Part shown: piece by piece, positions 33,251-42,710 of the stretch
How the letters are laid out: every line of letters begins with the position of its first letter
Numbering within the stretch: the first letter of the stretch is position 1
Assembly (NCBI GenBank): GCA_900542185.1
Contig: UQMZ01000002.1
Location: 1 to 64,000 of the forward strand
Length of the DNA stretch: 64,000 nucleotides
DNA from: an uncultured Bacteroidales bacterium
GTDB taxonomy: Bacteria > Bacteroidota > Bacteroidia > Bacteroidales > Muribaculaceae
Reading direction: 5' to 3'
Position numbers and translations under genes: made by a program
Notes under the pieces: model-generated
Told to the model about the DNA's origin: nothing
What the model saw: the letters and a program-made list of their open reading frames with translations, nothing else
The model's database searches: none

Positions 33251-33686
33251 TCTGCTCCTTACCGGCGGACTGTCGGCATACAGTCAGAACCCGGAGGCAC
33301 TGCCGCAGGACACCGTCTTCCGCTATGGCTTCGAGATGTCCATGCAGAAGGCCGGGCTGACCGGCGTGGTCCTCACGCGTCTGGACAACAATGCCATATA
33401 CGGCAGCATCATCAACGAATTCGGTGTATCGGCCCTTGACTTCACCTACAACATACGCCGGGGCAAAGTCAAGCTGAACCATGTGGTGTCGTTCTTGGAC
33501 AAATGGTACATCAGGCGCGTGCTGCGCGCCGACCTGCGCGTCTGCCTCGACCGGCTCTACGGTCTCTCGGACCGGATGCCGAAGAAGCACGACGTCCTGC
33601 AGAACGGCTCCACGCTGACCGTGCGCAACCTTGCCCACGACATCTCCTACTCATTCACACCCATTGCCCATGACTCTCAACAATAA
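33225..33686 (+). CDS. Secreted protein of unknown function in the transport section
   Basis: The 153-residue protein has a signal peptide (about 1-20, ending SAYSQ) and no lipobox. The mature part contains TVFRYGFEMSMQKAGLTGVV, a beta-rich stretch, and LRVCLDRLYGLSDRMPKK. It sits between the LolA-like carrier and the second dehydratase half, overlapping both. In E. coli-type aryl polyene clusters a DUF3261 lipoprotein lies in a similar place; I cannot show homology by eye. A role in localising the product to the outer membrane is inferred from position only. Confidence 0.65.
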   Translation: MTRFLVYLSLLLTGGLSAYSQNPEALPQDTVFRYGFEMSMQKAGLTGVVLTRLDNNAIYGSIINEFGVSALDFTYNIRRGKVKLNHVVSFLDKWYIRRVLRADLRVCLDRLYGLSDRMPKKHDVLQNGSTLTVRNLAHDISYSFTPIAHDSQQ

Positions 33687-34047
33687 CATGTACCGCATCG
33701 GGCGCATGGACCATGAGGCCATGACCGCCGACATCCGCCTGTTGCCCGACAACGTCATATATAAAGCCCACTTCCCCGAAAAGCCTATCACTCCGGGCGT
33801 CTGCATCGTGCAGATGGCCGTGGAGCTGTTCGGCGCGCTGCGTGGCAAAGAATACTCCGTCCGCGAAGTGGTAAACGCCAAATTCCTGATCGTGATGGAA
33901 CCGCAGGCCACACCCGACGTGCGCTATGAATTCACCAAGATTACGGACGGCACGGAGCCGGGCACAGTCAAGCTGCAGGCCGCGGCCCGTTCCATCGCCG
34001 ACAACGCCGTAATGGCAAAACTCTCGCTAATTCTTCAGGAGCAATGA
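33670..34047 (+). CDS. Dehydratase half-enzyme with His but no Glu (ApeI-like)
   Basis: A 125-residue hot-dog protein (start 33670; an ATG at 33688 just after the previous stop is also possible). It holds the FabZ-type catalytic His34 in YKAHFPEKPITPGV, but the acid normally in LEAMAQ is Gln48 in IVQMAVEL. It thus has the residue missing from the protein at 27333-27791 and lacks the one that protein keeps. FabZ active sites form across a dimer from His of one chain and Glu of the other, so a heterodimer of these two would hold one complete site. It overlaps the next gene by 4 bases. Confidence 0.85.
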   Translation: MTLNNNMYRIGRMDHEAMTADIRLLPDNVIYKAHFPEKPITPGVCIVQMAVELFGALRGKEYSVREVVNAKFLIVMEPQATPDVRYEFTKITDGTEPGTVKLQAAARSIADNAVMAKLSLILQEQ

Positions 34048-35978
34048 CCAAGGCATCAGTCAGCAAGGCCATGCGCAGCCACGGCATCTGCGTGATTATC
34101 CCGACATACAACAATGCCGGGACGCTGGCCCGTGTACTGACCGATGTGCTGGAATATGCTCCGGATGTGATAGTGGTGAACGACGGCAGCACCGACAACA
34201 CCGCCGAAGTGCTGCGCGGATTCAAGGACCGCGCCGACATAGTATCCTATTCCCGCAACCGAGGCAAGGGATACGCGCTGAAAACGGGTCTGACCCACGC
34301 GCGCCGACGCGGTTTCGATTATGCCCTTACCATCGACTCCGACGGCCAGCACCGCGCTTCCGACATCCCGAAGATGGTGCAGGCAGTAATTGAGCATCCC
34401 GGTACCCTCGTGGTCGGTGCCCGCGACCTGACCAATGTGGACATAAACGGCAAGAGTTCGTTCGCCAACAAATTCTCCAACTTCTGGTTCCGCGTGCAGA
34501 CGGGCAGGAACCTGACCGACACCCAGACCGGCTACCGCGTGTATCCGCTGAAGCATCTGCACGGACTCCGTATGCTCACCTACCGCTACGAGGCCGAACT
34601 GGAGCTTTTGGTGTTCGCGGCATGGAACGGCGTTAAGATCGTATCGGTGCCAATCGATGTCTATTATCCGCCGCAATCGGAGCGGGTGTCGCATTTCAAG
34701 CCGGCGCTCGACTTCACACGCATCAGCATACTGAACACCATTCTATGCGTGGCCGCAATCGTCTACGGCATCCCGGTACGCTCATGGTATTATTTCCGGC
34801 AGAAACGTGCATTCAACCGTGAGTGGAAATTCTTCACGCGCAAGAAAGGCGAAATAAAGCCCGCGGCCATGACATTGCGCCGCCTGTTCCGTTCGCTCTA
34901 CGCACTGTCGTTCTATCTGGTCAGCTGCCTGGGAGTGCTCACTCCCTTAGGTATCGCACTGTTCAAGTTCGGCAGGTCAAACGAGAAGAAACGTACACGC
35001 TACCACCGCAAGCTGCAGCAAGTGTCGCGGTACATAGGCAACCATCTGCCCGCGGCCTCGCCCGTTAAGTACATCAACGACAAGGAGGATTTCAGAAAAC
35101 CGGCGCTGATAGTCTGCAACCATCAGTCGCATCTGGACCTCCCCGTCATCATGGCCCTCTATCCCAAGATTGTATTCCTGACCAACGACTGGGTATGGAA
35201 CAATTCGGTGTTCGGCAACATGATACGCTATGCCGAATACTATCCCGTTTCGGCCGGTATCGACAACCTAATGCCCAAACTGCGCGACCTGCGCGACCGG
35301 GGTTATTCCATCATGGTGTTCCCTGAAGGCACCCGTTCGGTGGACTGCTCCATATCGAGGTTTCATCAGGGAGCATTCCACCTGGCGCGCGAGCTGGAAT
35401 TAGACGTACTGCCGTTGGTGCTTCACGGTGCCGGACATGTGCTGCCAAAGCTGGACTTCATGCTGCGCAAGGGCGAAATCTCGATTGAAGTACTCGACCG
35501 CATTCCATACGACCCGGAGTCGCCACTGACGATGCTGAAGCAGGCCTCCCGCGCACGGGCCATTATCCGCGAGGCTTACAATAAAACAGCCCGGCGCAAG
35601 GAAAATACGGAATACTTCATCCCACTTGCCCTCTACAAATACGCATGGCGCGGATGGAAGACCGTGTCGGAATGCAAGCGCGCGCTGCGCAAGGCCGACA
35701 GCTATTCCATGGCCATAGACCATCTGCCCGCCTCCTGCCGCTCGGTGGCCATACAAAATGCAGGAATCGGCGTGGTGCCGCTGCTGTTCGCCCTGGTGCA
35801 TCCCGACGTGCAGGTCACGGCATACATCGAATCGCTTGAACAATACAGTGTGGCGGTCAATACGCCGCACATCCCTGATAACTTACATTTCATTCACACG
35901 GTGTGGCCCGAGGACGCGCAGTCGGAGGCCGACATCTCTTTCTTACTTACCGACGAGGGTCTGTTACAGCCCTTGTAG
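34044..35978 (+). CDS. GT2 glycosyltransferase-acyltransferase fusion with Rossmann-like tail
   Basis: The 644-residue protein has three parts. Residues 14-250 are a GT2 domain like dolichol-phosphate mannose synthase, with VNDGSTDNT (45-53) and TIDSDGQH (D98, D100). A hydrophobic stretch lies near 285-310. Residues 345-550 are a PlsC-type acyltransferase with H-x4-D at His360-Asp365 in CNHQSHLDLP and FPEGTRS (426-432). Residues 570-640 resemble the first strands of a Rossmann or methyltransferase fold (IQNAGIGVVPLLFALVHP) but lack a clean glycine loop; a similar tail ends the MMPL protein (39771-42710). It probably builds and acylates the lipid carrier of the polyene. GT2/acyltransferase fusions are known from aryl polyene clusters. 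Confidence 0.85.
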   Translation: MTKASVSKAMRSHGICVIIPTYNNAGTLARVLTDVLEYAPDVIVVNDGSTDNTAEVLRGFKDRADIVSYSRNRGKGYALKTGLTHARRRGFDYALTIDSDGQHRASDIPKMVQAVIEHPGTLVVGARDLTNVDINGKSSFANKFSNFWFRVQTGRNLTDTQTGYRVYPLKHLHGLRMLTYRYEAELELLVFAAWNGVKIVSVPIDVYYPPQSERVSHFKPALDFTRISILNTILCVAAIVYGIPVRSWYYFRQKRAFNREWKFFTRKKGEIKPAAMTLRRLFRSLYALSFYLVSCLGVLTPLGIALFKFGRSNEKKRTRYHRKLQQVSRYIGNHLPAASPVKYINDKEDFRKPALIVCNHQSHLDLPVIMALYPKIVFLTNDWVWNNSVFGNMIRYAEYYPVSAGIDNLMPKLRDLRDRGYSIMVFPEGTRSVDCSISRFHQGAFHLARELELDVLPLVLHGAGHVLPKLDFMLRKGEISIEVLDRIPYDPESPLTMLKQASRARAIIREAYNKTARRKENTEYFIPLALYKYAWRGWKTVSECKRALRKADSYSMAIDHLPASCRSVAIQNAGIGVVPLLFALVHPDVQVTAYIESLEQYSVAVNTPHIPDNLHFIHTVWPEDAQSEADISFLLTDEGLLQPL

Positions 35979-35983
35979 ACGCT

Positions 35984-37498
35984 ATGGACAAGACTTGCCT
36001 GATAATCGGAGCCGGACTCGGCGGACTTTTCACCGGAGCGCTATTGGCGCGCAACGGATACAAGGTGACTGTGATAGAGAAAAACGCCACCATCGGAGGC
36101 GGTCTGCAATGCTTCCGACGCGGCGACAAACTGTTTGAGACCGGAATGCACATCATGGGCGGATTCCAGCCCGGTGGCAACCTGTCCAGGATATGCAGTT
36201 ACCTCGGCATACTCGACCGGCTGAAGATAGAACACCTCAACCACTACTGCACCGACCGCATCTATTACGGCAAGGACGGCAAGTCATACACCATAGGCTC
36301 GGGCCGGGAGAATTTCGTCAAGGTTCTTGCCACTCAGTTTCCCGAGGAGGCCGAAGGAATCAAGGCATACGTCGACGAACTGTTCGACATCACGGAACGC
36401 ATACCGCTGTTCAATCTATGCCCCGGCATTGCCGACATGACCGGGGAATACGGGCGGTTCAGTATGCCGGCCGACAGGCTTATAGCCAAGCACGTGCGCA
36501 ACGAGGTGCTACGCGAACTGTTGGCATACCTTAATCCGATATACAGCGGCACCCCCGGGCATTCGCCGGCATACGTCCATGCCCTGATCAACGTGCTGTT
36601 CATTTCCGGCGCGTCGCGGTTCGCGGGAGGCAGCCAGCAGCTGGCCGACGCGCTGGCCGGATGCATCACCGAGCGGGGCGGAGAGATAGTGGCCGGCGAC
36701 CCGGTGCAAGGCATCACGGTTGAAAACAAAGCCATCACGGACATAACCACGAAGTCTGGACGCACCTTCACGCCGGAGTTGGTGATATCCTCCATCCATC
36801 CGGTTTCGCTGCTGAAGATTCTGCCTCCCAAGACATTCACCACGGCATTCACCAACCGCCTCAACAGCATCCCCAATTCATTCTCGGCTTTCTCGCTCTA
36901 TATCGACCTGAAGCCCGACCAGTTCCCTTACATACCCTACACCGGATATTACCTGCGCGACTACGGCATGATGTGGAACCAGGCCACGCACGAGGAGAAC
37001 AAGAGCCGCTGGCCGCACGGATTCCTCTATATGACCCCGCCCGAACCTGAACAGGGGCCGTTTGCCTCGCGATTGCTGATACACTGTCCCATGGAATTCG
37101 ACGAGGTGCGTCAGTGGGAAGACACCACCACAGGCAGGCGCGGCCAGGATTATCTGGACTGGAAACAGGATTGCGGAGCGAAACTCATCGACGCGCTCGA
37201 AACCATCTACCCGGATATCCGCAAGTGCATCCACAAGGTCTATGCCTCCTCACCCCTCACCATCCGCGACTATTACAATGTAAAGGAGGGCTCGATGTTC
37301 GGCTACACCCACGATTCGAAGGACATACTCTATTCGCAGATACCGGTGCGCACCAAGCTCTCGAACCTGTACCTCACCGGTCAGAACGTGATGCTGCACG
37401 GCATCTGCGGCGTACCGCTGACGGCCATCAAGACCGTGGACGCCATTTTAGGAGAGGATTATATAATCAACCAGATTCTGGAACATGAAAGGAATTAG
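35984..37498 (+). CDS. FAD-dependent oxidoreductase, CrtI/RetSat-like
   Basis: The 504-residue protein starts at 35984 (MDKTCLIIGAG). The FAD-binding GAGLGG is at 9-14 and the acid at the end of strand two is in VTVIEKN; the C-terminal NLYLTGQNVMLHGICGVPLTA is the second FAD motif of phytoene desaturases and all-trans-retinol saturases. A member of this family acting on a conjugated chain fits a polyene cluster: it could alter the saturation of the chain or act on the ring. Flexirubin clusters are known to contain such flavoproteins. It overlaps the following hydrolase by 14 bases. Confidence 0.87.
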   Translation: MDKTCLIIGAGLGGLFTGALLARNGYKVTVIEKNATIGGGLQCFRRGDKLFETGMHIMGGFQPGGNLSRICSYLGILDRLKIEHLNHYCTDRIYYGKDGKSYTIGSGRENFVKVLATQFPEEAEGIKAYVDELFDITERIPLFNLCPGIADMTGEYGRFSMPADRLIAKHVRNEVLRELLAYLNPIYSGTPGHSPAYVHALINVLFISGASRFAGGSQQLADALAGCITERGGEIVAGDPVQGITVENKAITDITTKSGRTFTPELVISSIHPVSLLKILPPKTFTTAFTNRLNSIPNSFSAFSLYIDLKPDQFPYIPYTGYYLRDYGMMWNQATHEENKSRWPHGFLYMTPPEPEQGPFASRLLIHCPMEFDEVRQWEDTTTGRRGQDYLDWKQDCGAKLIDALETIYPDIRKCIHKVYASSPLTIRDYYNVKEGSMFGYTHDSKDILYSQIPVRTKLSNLYLTGQNVMLHGICGVPLTAIKTVDAILGEDYIINQILEHERN

Positions 37499-38393
37499 AT
37501 ATATATTGTTTTTTACCACGCTGTGCGCGGCCATGTCGCTGCATGGCCAGGCCTTCAATATATGGGAAGGCACCGGGTGCAGGTCTAAGGTAAGGCTGAC
37601 GCCGTATCCCTTGAGCGAAGCTCCCCACGGAAACGGCTCCGCGCCAGCCGTGATAGTCTGCCCCGGCGGCAGCTACTTCTGGCTGGACAAGGAAACGGAG
37701 GGCGACGGCGTGGCACGGTGGCTCAACACACAGGGCATCGCGGCCTTCGTATTGGAATACCGCGTGGGTACAGTGCCAGGATTCATATTCCACGACCGCC
37801 TGGTGAAGCGCGGCAACCGCTTCCCCGATATGCTGCAGGACGTGCAGCGCAGCATCCAGCTTGTGCGCGAGAATGCCGACAAATACGGCATCGACCCGGA
37901 CAAGGTCGGCGTAATGGGATTCTCGGCGGGAGGTCACCTCACGTTGATGGCCGGCACAATGTTCGACACCGACGTGCTGTCGCAGGTAGGCGTCAAGCCG
38001 TCCGTATCATTGAAACCAGACTTTCTCGCTCCTATCTATCCGGTGGTTTCGTTAGTCGACGAATCGGTGCACAAACGTTCGCGCCGCGGCTTATTGGGTG
38101 AAGGTAAGTCCATAAGTCCCGAAATGAAGGATTCCCTTTCGATGGAGCACCGCGCTCGCCCCGACATGCCTCCGACGTTCCTGATGAACTGCGTGGACGA
38201 CCCCATCGTGAAATACCACAATTCCGAACTGATGGATTCGGCCCTCACGGCCAACCGCGTTCCGCACGTCTATATACAGTACAAGACCGGCGGCCACGGA
38301 TTCGGCGCCAATCCCGACAAGACAACGGCAGAGGCCATCAAATGGCGCGGCCGCTTCATTGCGTGGCTCCGCAACCTGCCCTTTATGAAGTAA
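37485..38393 (+). CDS. Secreted alpha/beta-hydrolase (BD-FAE / acetyl-xylan-esterase-like)
   Basis: The 302-residue protein has a signal peptide (about 1-21). Oxyanion-hole segment CPGGSYFWLDKETEGDGVA begins near 59, the nucleophile Ser147 is in MGFSAGGHL, the acid in NCVDDPIV and the His in TGGHGFG. This is the family of carbohydrate acetyl- or feruloyl-esterase-like hydrolases. In this operon it overlaps the oxidoreductase and precedes the AMP ligase, so it may trim or transfer an acyl group in the periplasm. A carbohydrate-degrading role unrelated to pigment is the alternative. Confidence 0.8.
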   Translation: MKGIRYILFFTTLCAAMSLHGQAFNIWEGTGCRSKVRLTPYPLSEAPHGNGSAPAVIVCPGGSYFWLDKETEGDGVARWLNTQGIAAFVLEYRVGTVPGFIFHDRLVKRGNRFPDMLQDVQRSIQLVRENADKYGIDPDKVGVMGFSAGGHLTLMAGTMFDTDVLSQVGVKPSVSLKPDFLAPIYPVVSLVDESVHKRSRRGLLGEGKSISPEMKDSLSMEHRARPDMPPTFLMNCVDDPIVKYHNSELMDSALTANRVPHVYIQYKTGGHGFGANPDKTTAEAIKWRGRFIAWLRNLPFMK

Positions 38394-38418
38394 TTTTGAA
38401 TTTTGAATCAGAACGACA

Positions 38419-39732
38419 ATGACGTCAAACCATATACAGAACGACATAGAGTTTGCCTCGCCCGAGGAGATACGCGAGTTTCAGGACGCGCGTCTACGCG
38501 AGGCAGTGGCCTATCTGGCCGCCAACTCGCCTTATTACCGCCGTATGTTCCGCGACAACGGCATAGACCCGGCATCCATCCGCACCGTCGACGACCTGCA
38601 GCGCCTGCCGTTCACGGCCCAAAAGGACCTGCAGCTTTACAACAATGATTTTCTCTGTGTGCCCAAGGAGAAAGTGATTGACTACATCACGACATCGGGC
38701 ACCCTCGGCGACCCGGTGACCTTCGGCTGCACGGAACTCGACCTGCAGCGGTTGGCCTACAACGAAAAGAAATCGTTCAGCTGCGCGGGCGTGCGTCCCG
38801 GCGACATCATCCAGCTTATGACCACGCTCGACAAGCGCTTCATGGCCGGCTTGGCCTATTTCCTCGGCATCCGCGAGTTGGGCGCGTCGGTGATACGCGT
38901 GGGCAACGGCATCCCCGAACTGCAGTGGGACACCATACACCGCATACAGCCCGACACCATCATGTGCGTGCCGTCGTTCATACTCCGGCTGATAGATTAC
39001 GCCGAGAAGAACGGCATAGACTACCGCGCGTCGAGCATACGCCGCATCATCGGCATCGGCGAGGGCCTGCGCGAACAGGACTTTTCGTTAAATCTCCTCG
39101 GTAAACGAATCAAGGAGAAATGGGACGTGGAACTGTTCGCCACATATTCGTCAACCGAAATGGGCGCGACGTTCTCCGAATGCCCCTACAGCTGCGGAGG
39201 CCACGTGCATCCGGAACTGATCATAGTGGAGATAATCGGCGACGACGACAAGCCGGTGCCAGACGGCGAGCCGGGCGAGGTGGTCGTTACCACGCTCGGC
39301 GTGGAGGGAATGCCCCTGCTGCGGTTCCGCACCGGCGACATATCGCGCAAGATTACCGGACAGTGCAAGTGCGGCCGCAATTCCTTCCGCCTCACTCCCA
39401 TTGTGGGCCGCAAGAACAATATGATAAAGCTGAAAGGCACCACCGTCTATCCCCCGGCCATATACGATGTGCTGGATAATACACCATACGTGGCCAACTA
39501 CGTGGTGCTGGTGCGCGACAGCTTCGCCGGCACCGACGAGGTGGTGGTGAAGGTAGGACTCAACTCGCGTCCTGCGTTCGATGTGATAAAGGAACTCAAG
39601 GACCGTTTCCGCTCGCGCATCCGCGTGGCGCCGATCATAGAGATACTGGATCCCGACGACGTCAACAAGATCCTGTTCCCGAGCACATCGCGCAAGCCGT
39701 TGAAATTCATCGACCTCAGAAACCATAAATAA
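38419..39732 (+). CDS. AMP-forming aryl acid ligase (PaaK-like)
   Basis: The 437-residue ANL-family protein has the AMP-binding TTSGTLGDPVTFG at 91-103, YSSTEMG in the middle, FRTGDISR near 300 and a C-terminal ligase subdomain with GRKNNMIKLKGTTVYPPAI. The length and order match phenylacetate-CoA ligases. In the cluster it should activate the aryl starter acid (p-coumarate or a derivative) and load it on ACP or CoA, the job of ApeH in E. coli. It starts 25 bases after the hydrolase. Confidence 0.87.
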   Translation: MTSNHIQNDIEFASPEEIREFQDARLREAVAYLAANSPYYRRMFRDNGIDPASIRTVDDLQRLPFTAQKDLQLYNNDFLCVPKEKVIDYITTSGTLGDPVTFGCTELDLQRLAYNEKKSFSCAGVRPGDIIQLMTTLDKRFMAGLAYFLGIRELGASVIRVGNGIPELQWDTIHRIQPDTIMCVPSFILRLIDYAEKNGIDYRASSIRRIIGIGEGLREQDFSLNLLGKRIKEKWDVELFATYSSTEMGATFSECPYSCGGHVHPELIIVEIIGDDDKPVPDGEPGEVVVTTLGVEGMPLLRFRTGDISRKITGQCKCGRNSFRLTPIVGRKNNMIKLKGTTVYPPAIYDVLDNTPYVANYVVLVRDSFAGTDEVVVKVGLNSRPAFDVIKELKDRFRSRIRVAPIIEILDPDDVNKILFPSTSRKPLKFIDLRNHK

Positions 39733-39770
39733 TCAGAAACAATAGCCTGTAAAGAATCCATTCAAGCCGT

Positions 39771-42710
39771 ATGAGCAAGTTGATTCTGAACATATACGAT
39801 CTGTTCCGCCGCCGGCGGTGGCTGTGCTGGAGCATCTTCGCGGCGCTGACCGCGGTGCTTGTGGCATTGGTGATGACACTGCATTACAAGGAGGACATCT
39901 CCGACTTCCTGCCCCTTGACCACGATAACCGGCAGGCCATGGCGGTGTACCAGGACATATCGGGAGCCAACCGCATATATGCCTTCGTGATGATGCGCGA
40001 TTCGGCGCAGAATTCGCCCGAGCGCCTGGCCGAAGGGGTCGACCTGCTCACGCAGACTTTAGCAGAGACGGATACCGCCGGACTGCTGCCGGACGTGATC
40101 AGCTCGATAGACCTTGAACAGATCATGGGCGTGGCGTCGGCCGTGTACGACGACATCCCCTACTTCATGACCGAGCGCGACTATGCCCGCGCCGACTCGC
40201 TGTTAGCCATTCCGGGCTACACGGCCGCGCAGCTGATGAACGACAAGGAGCAGCTGCAGTCGCCCGCCGCCGGTTTCTCGGTCGAGACCATGTCACGCGA
40301 CCCGCTCGGCCTGTTTTCTCCAGTGGCCGCACGCATACACTCCGGCGGCTCGGACATAGAGTTCGACAACTTCGACGGCTACATCCTCTCGCCCGACGGC
40401 AAACGGGCCATCGTGATGATGGACTCCAGATTCGGCGCCTCGGAATCGGACAACAACGGACGCATCGTAGACCTGCTGAACGCCGTTAAGCAAAAGGTGG
40501 AACGGCAGGATCCGGCATTTGACGTTCATTTCACCGGCGGTCCCGTCATAGCCGTGGGTAACGCCGACCGTATCAAAAAGGATTCCATATTGGCAGGCAC
40601 CATCGCGGGCGTGCTTATCCTGGCGTTGCTGATATATGTGTTCCGCAACATGCTGAATATCCTGCTCATCGTGGTGTCGGTGGGCTGGGGATGGCTTTTC
40701 GCAATGGGGGGAATCGCCATATTCTACGATTCGGTGTCCATCATCGTGATAGGCATATCGTCGGTGATTCTCGGCATAGCCATCAATTATCCGCTGCACC
40801 TTATAGACCATCTGGCGGAAAATCCGAACCGGCGTCTCGCCCTGCGCGAGATTGTGTCGCCGCTGGTGGTGGGCAATGTCACTACCGTAGGCGCGTTCCT
40901 CTGCTTAGTGCCGCTCAACGCCACGGCGCTCCACGACCTGGGTCTGTTCAGCTCCTTGCTTTTGATTGGCACCATCCTGTTCGTGCTGCTGTTCCTGCCC
41001 CAACTGGTGCGCAAGAATTCTCCCCGGGTGATACGCGAGGAGAAACGCTCCGTGTTGTCGCGACTGGCCGACATCAAGCCCGAGCGCAGCAAACCGTTGG
41101 TGATAGCGCTGAGCTGCCTTACATTGGTGTTCGCATGGTTCAGCCTCGACACGGGCTTCGACACCGATATGCGCAACATAAACTACATGACGCCTCAGAA
41201 CCGCGCCGACATGGAATATTTCTCGTCGCTGATGCCGGGCGGCAAGACCACCGAGCCGCTGTATGTGGTGAGCGAGGGCAAGTCGTGGGACGAGGCGATG
41301 CGTGGCAACGAACAGGCGGCGCGGGTGCTTGACGGCCTCGCCGCCGAGGGCAAGGTATCGAAACGTTCGGATATAGCCGACTTCCTTCCCTCCGATTCCA
41401 CGCAACAGGCTCGCTTAGCACGCTGGAACAGGTTCGTGACGGAGCATAGCGCGCTGTTCCGCGATTCCATCCCGTCCGAGGCAGCTCGTCTCGGATTCAG
41501 TGAAGAAGCCTTCGCACCGTTCCACGAGGCAATCTCGCAGCAATATACGCCAAAATCGTTTGACGAGCTGAACGAGACATTCACGATGTTGTTCGCCGGC
41601 AATATCAGCCGCGACGAGGCCGCCGGCCGCAAGGCCATCGTGCAGATTGTGGACGTGCCGAAGAATGACATCAGCGCGGTTAAGGACCGGATTAAAGAAC
41701 GGTTCGACGGCCTCTGCTTCGATGTGGCTTCCATGAATTCGTCGATAGCCAATACGCTTTCAGACGATTTCAATTACATCTGTTATGCCTGCGGATTCAT
41801 CGTGTTCGCGTTCCTGTGGTTGTCGTTCGGCCGTATAGAATTGGCGGCCATCGCCTTCCTGCCGATGGCGCTGTCATGGCTCTGGATTCTCGGCATAATG
41901 GCCATCTGCGACATACGCTTCAACATCGTAAACGTGATTTTGGCCACATTCATCTTCGGTCAGGGCGACGACTACACCATTTTCATCACCGAGGGCCTGG
42001 CATACGAATTTGCTTACCGACGCAAGGTGCTGGCATCGTACAAGAACAGCATCGTGGTGTCGGCGCTGATCATGTTCATAGGCATAGGGTCGCTGATATT
42101 CGCGCAGCATCCTGCCATGCGCTCGTTGGGTCAGGTTACGGTGGTGGGCATGATAGCCGTGGTGCTTATGGCCTACATCGTGCCGCCGCTGTTCTTCAAC
42201 TGGATTACCCGGAGCCACGGCCATGTACGCCGCCATCCCATCACGCTCGCATCGCTGGGTATACAGGTGTTCCGGCCACGCCGTTACAAAGCACTGCAAC
42301 AGGCTTTGGCTGCCGGACCCATGTCGCCCGATATGATGGGATATGCCGTATCTGGCCGGTATCTGTATAAAGGCCGCGACATAGAATCAAACGCTAAGAA
42401 AGCTCTGAAGGACATTATTCCGCACATTGACGAATTAAAGAATGTCAACGCCGATGAGTTACTTATCATTAACGGAACGGCACAGGGCGAGCTGGCTCTG
42501 TCTTTAGCTCTGCTTCATCCCGGCGTATCCGTAACGGTAGTAACCGACAACGAGGATTCACACGCTCTGATAGAGACGTGCACCATCGATTTCACTCCAA
42601 ATATCACTGTCACAACCAACCATCACAATTATGAAAACCTTCCGGATTCTTATGTGCGTCTGTATAGCGATGGCAATGCTGTCGCCTATGCTCGCCGCCG
42701 ACCTGCCTAA
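39771..42710 (+). CDS. MMPL/RND-family exporter with Rossmann-like C-terminal tail
   Basis: The 979-residue inner-membrane protein has the RND/MMPL layout: a helix near 17-37, a periplasmic domain, a block of five helices (about 265-410, with ILGIAINYPLHLIDHL), a second periplasmic domain, and a second helix block (about 660-830, with FGQGDDYTIFITEGLAYEFA). MMPL exporters move lipids and are standard in aryl polyene clusters. After the last helix, residues 885-950 form a soluble domain with LIINGTAQGELALSLALLHP, similar to the tail of the GT2-acyltransferase fusion. The last 80 bases overlap the next gene, which is unusually long and may reflect loss of an earlier stop. Confidence 0.9.
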   Translation: MSKLILNIYDLFRRRRWLCWSIFAALTAVLVALVMTLHYKEDISDFLPLDHDNRQAMAVYQDISGANRIYAFVMMRDSAQNSPERLAEGVDLLTQTLAETDTAGLLPDVISSIDLEQIMGVASAVYDDIPYFMTERDYARADSLLAIPGYTAAQLMNDKEQLQSPAAGFSVETMSRDPLGLFSPVAARIHSGGSDIEFDNFDGYILSPDGKRAIVMMDSRFGASESDNNGRIVDLLNAVKQKVERQDPAFDVHFTGGPVIAVGNADRIKKDSILAGTIAGVLILALLIYVFRNMLNILLIVVSVGWGWLFAMGGIAIFYDSVSIIVIGISSVILGIAINYPLHLIDHLAENPNRRLALREIVSPLVVGNVTTVGAFLCLVPLNATALHDLGLFSSLLLIGTILFVLLFLPQLVRKNSPRVIREEKRSVLSRLADIKPERSKPLVIALSCLTLVFAWFSLDTGFDTDMRNINYMTPQNRADMEYFSSLMPGGKTTEPLYVVSEGKSWDEAMRGNEQAARVLDGLAAEGKVSKRSDIADFLPSDSTQQARLARWNRFVTEHSALFRDSIPSEAARLGFSEEAFAPFHEAISQQYTPKSFDELNETFTMLFAGNISRDEAAGRKAIVQIVDVPKNDISAVKDRIKERFDGLCFDVASMNSSIANTLSDDFNYICYACGFIVFAFLWLSFGRIELAAIAFLPMALSWLWILGIMAICDIRFNIVNVILATFIFGQGDDYTIFITEGLAYEFAYRRKVLASYKNSIVVSALIMFIGIGSLIFAQHPAMRSLGQVTVVGMIAVVLMAYIVPPLFFNWITRSHGHVRRHPITLASLGIQVFRPRRYKALQQALAAGPMSPDMMGYAVSGRYLYKGRDIESNAKKALKDIIPHIDELKNVNADELLIINGTAQGELALSLALLHPGVSVTVVTDNEDSHALIETCTIDFTPNITVTTNHHNYENLPDSYVRLYSDGNAVAYARRRPA

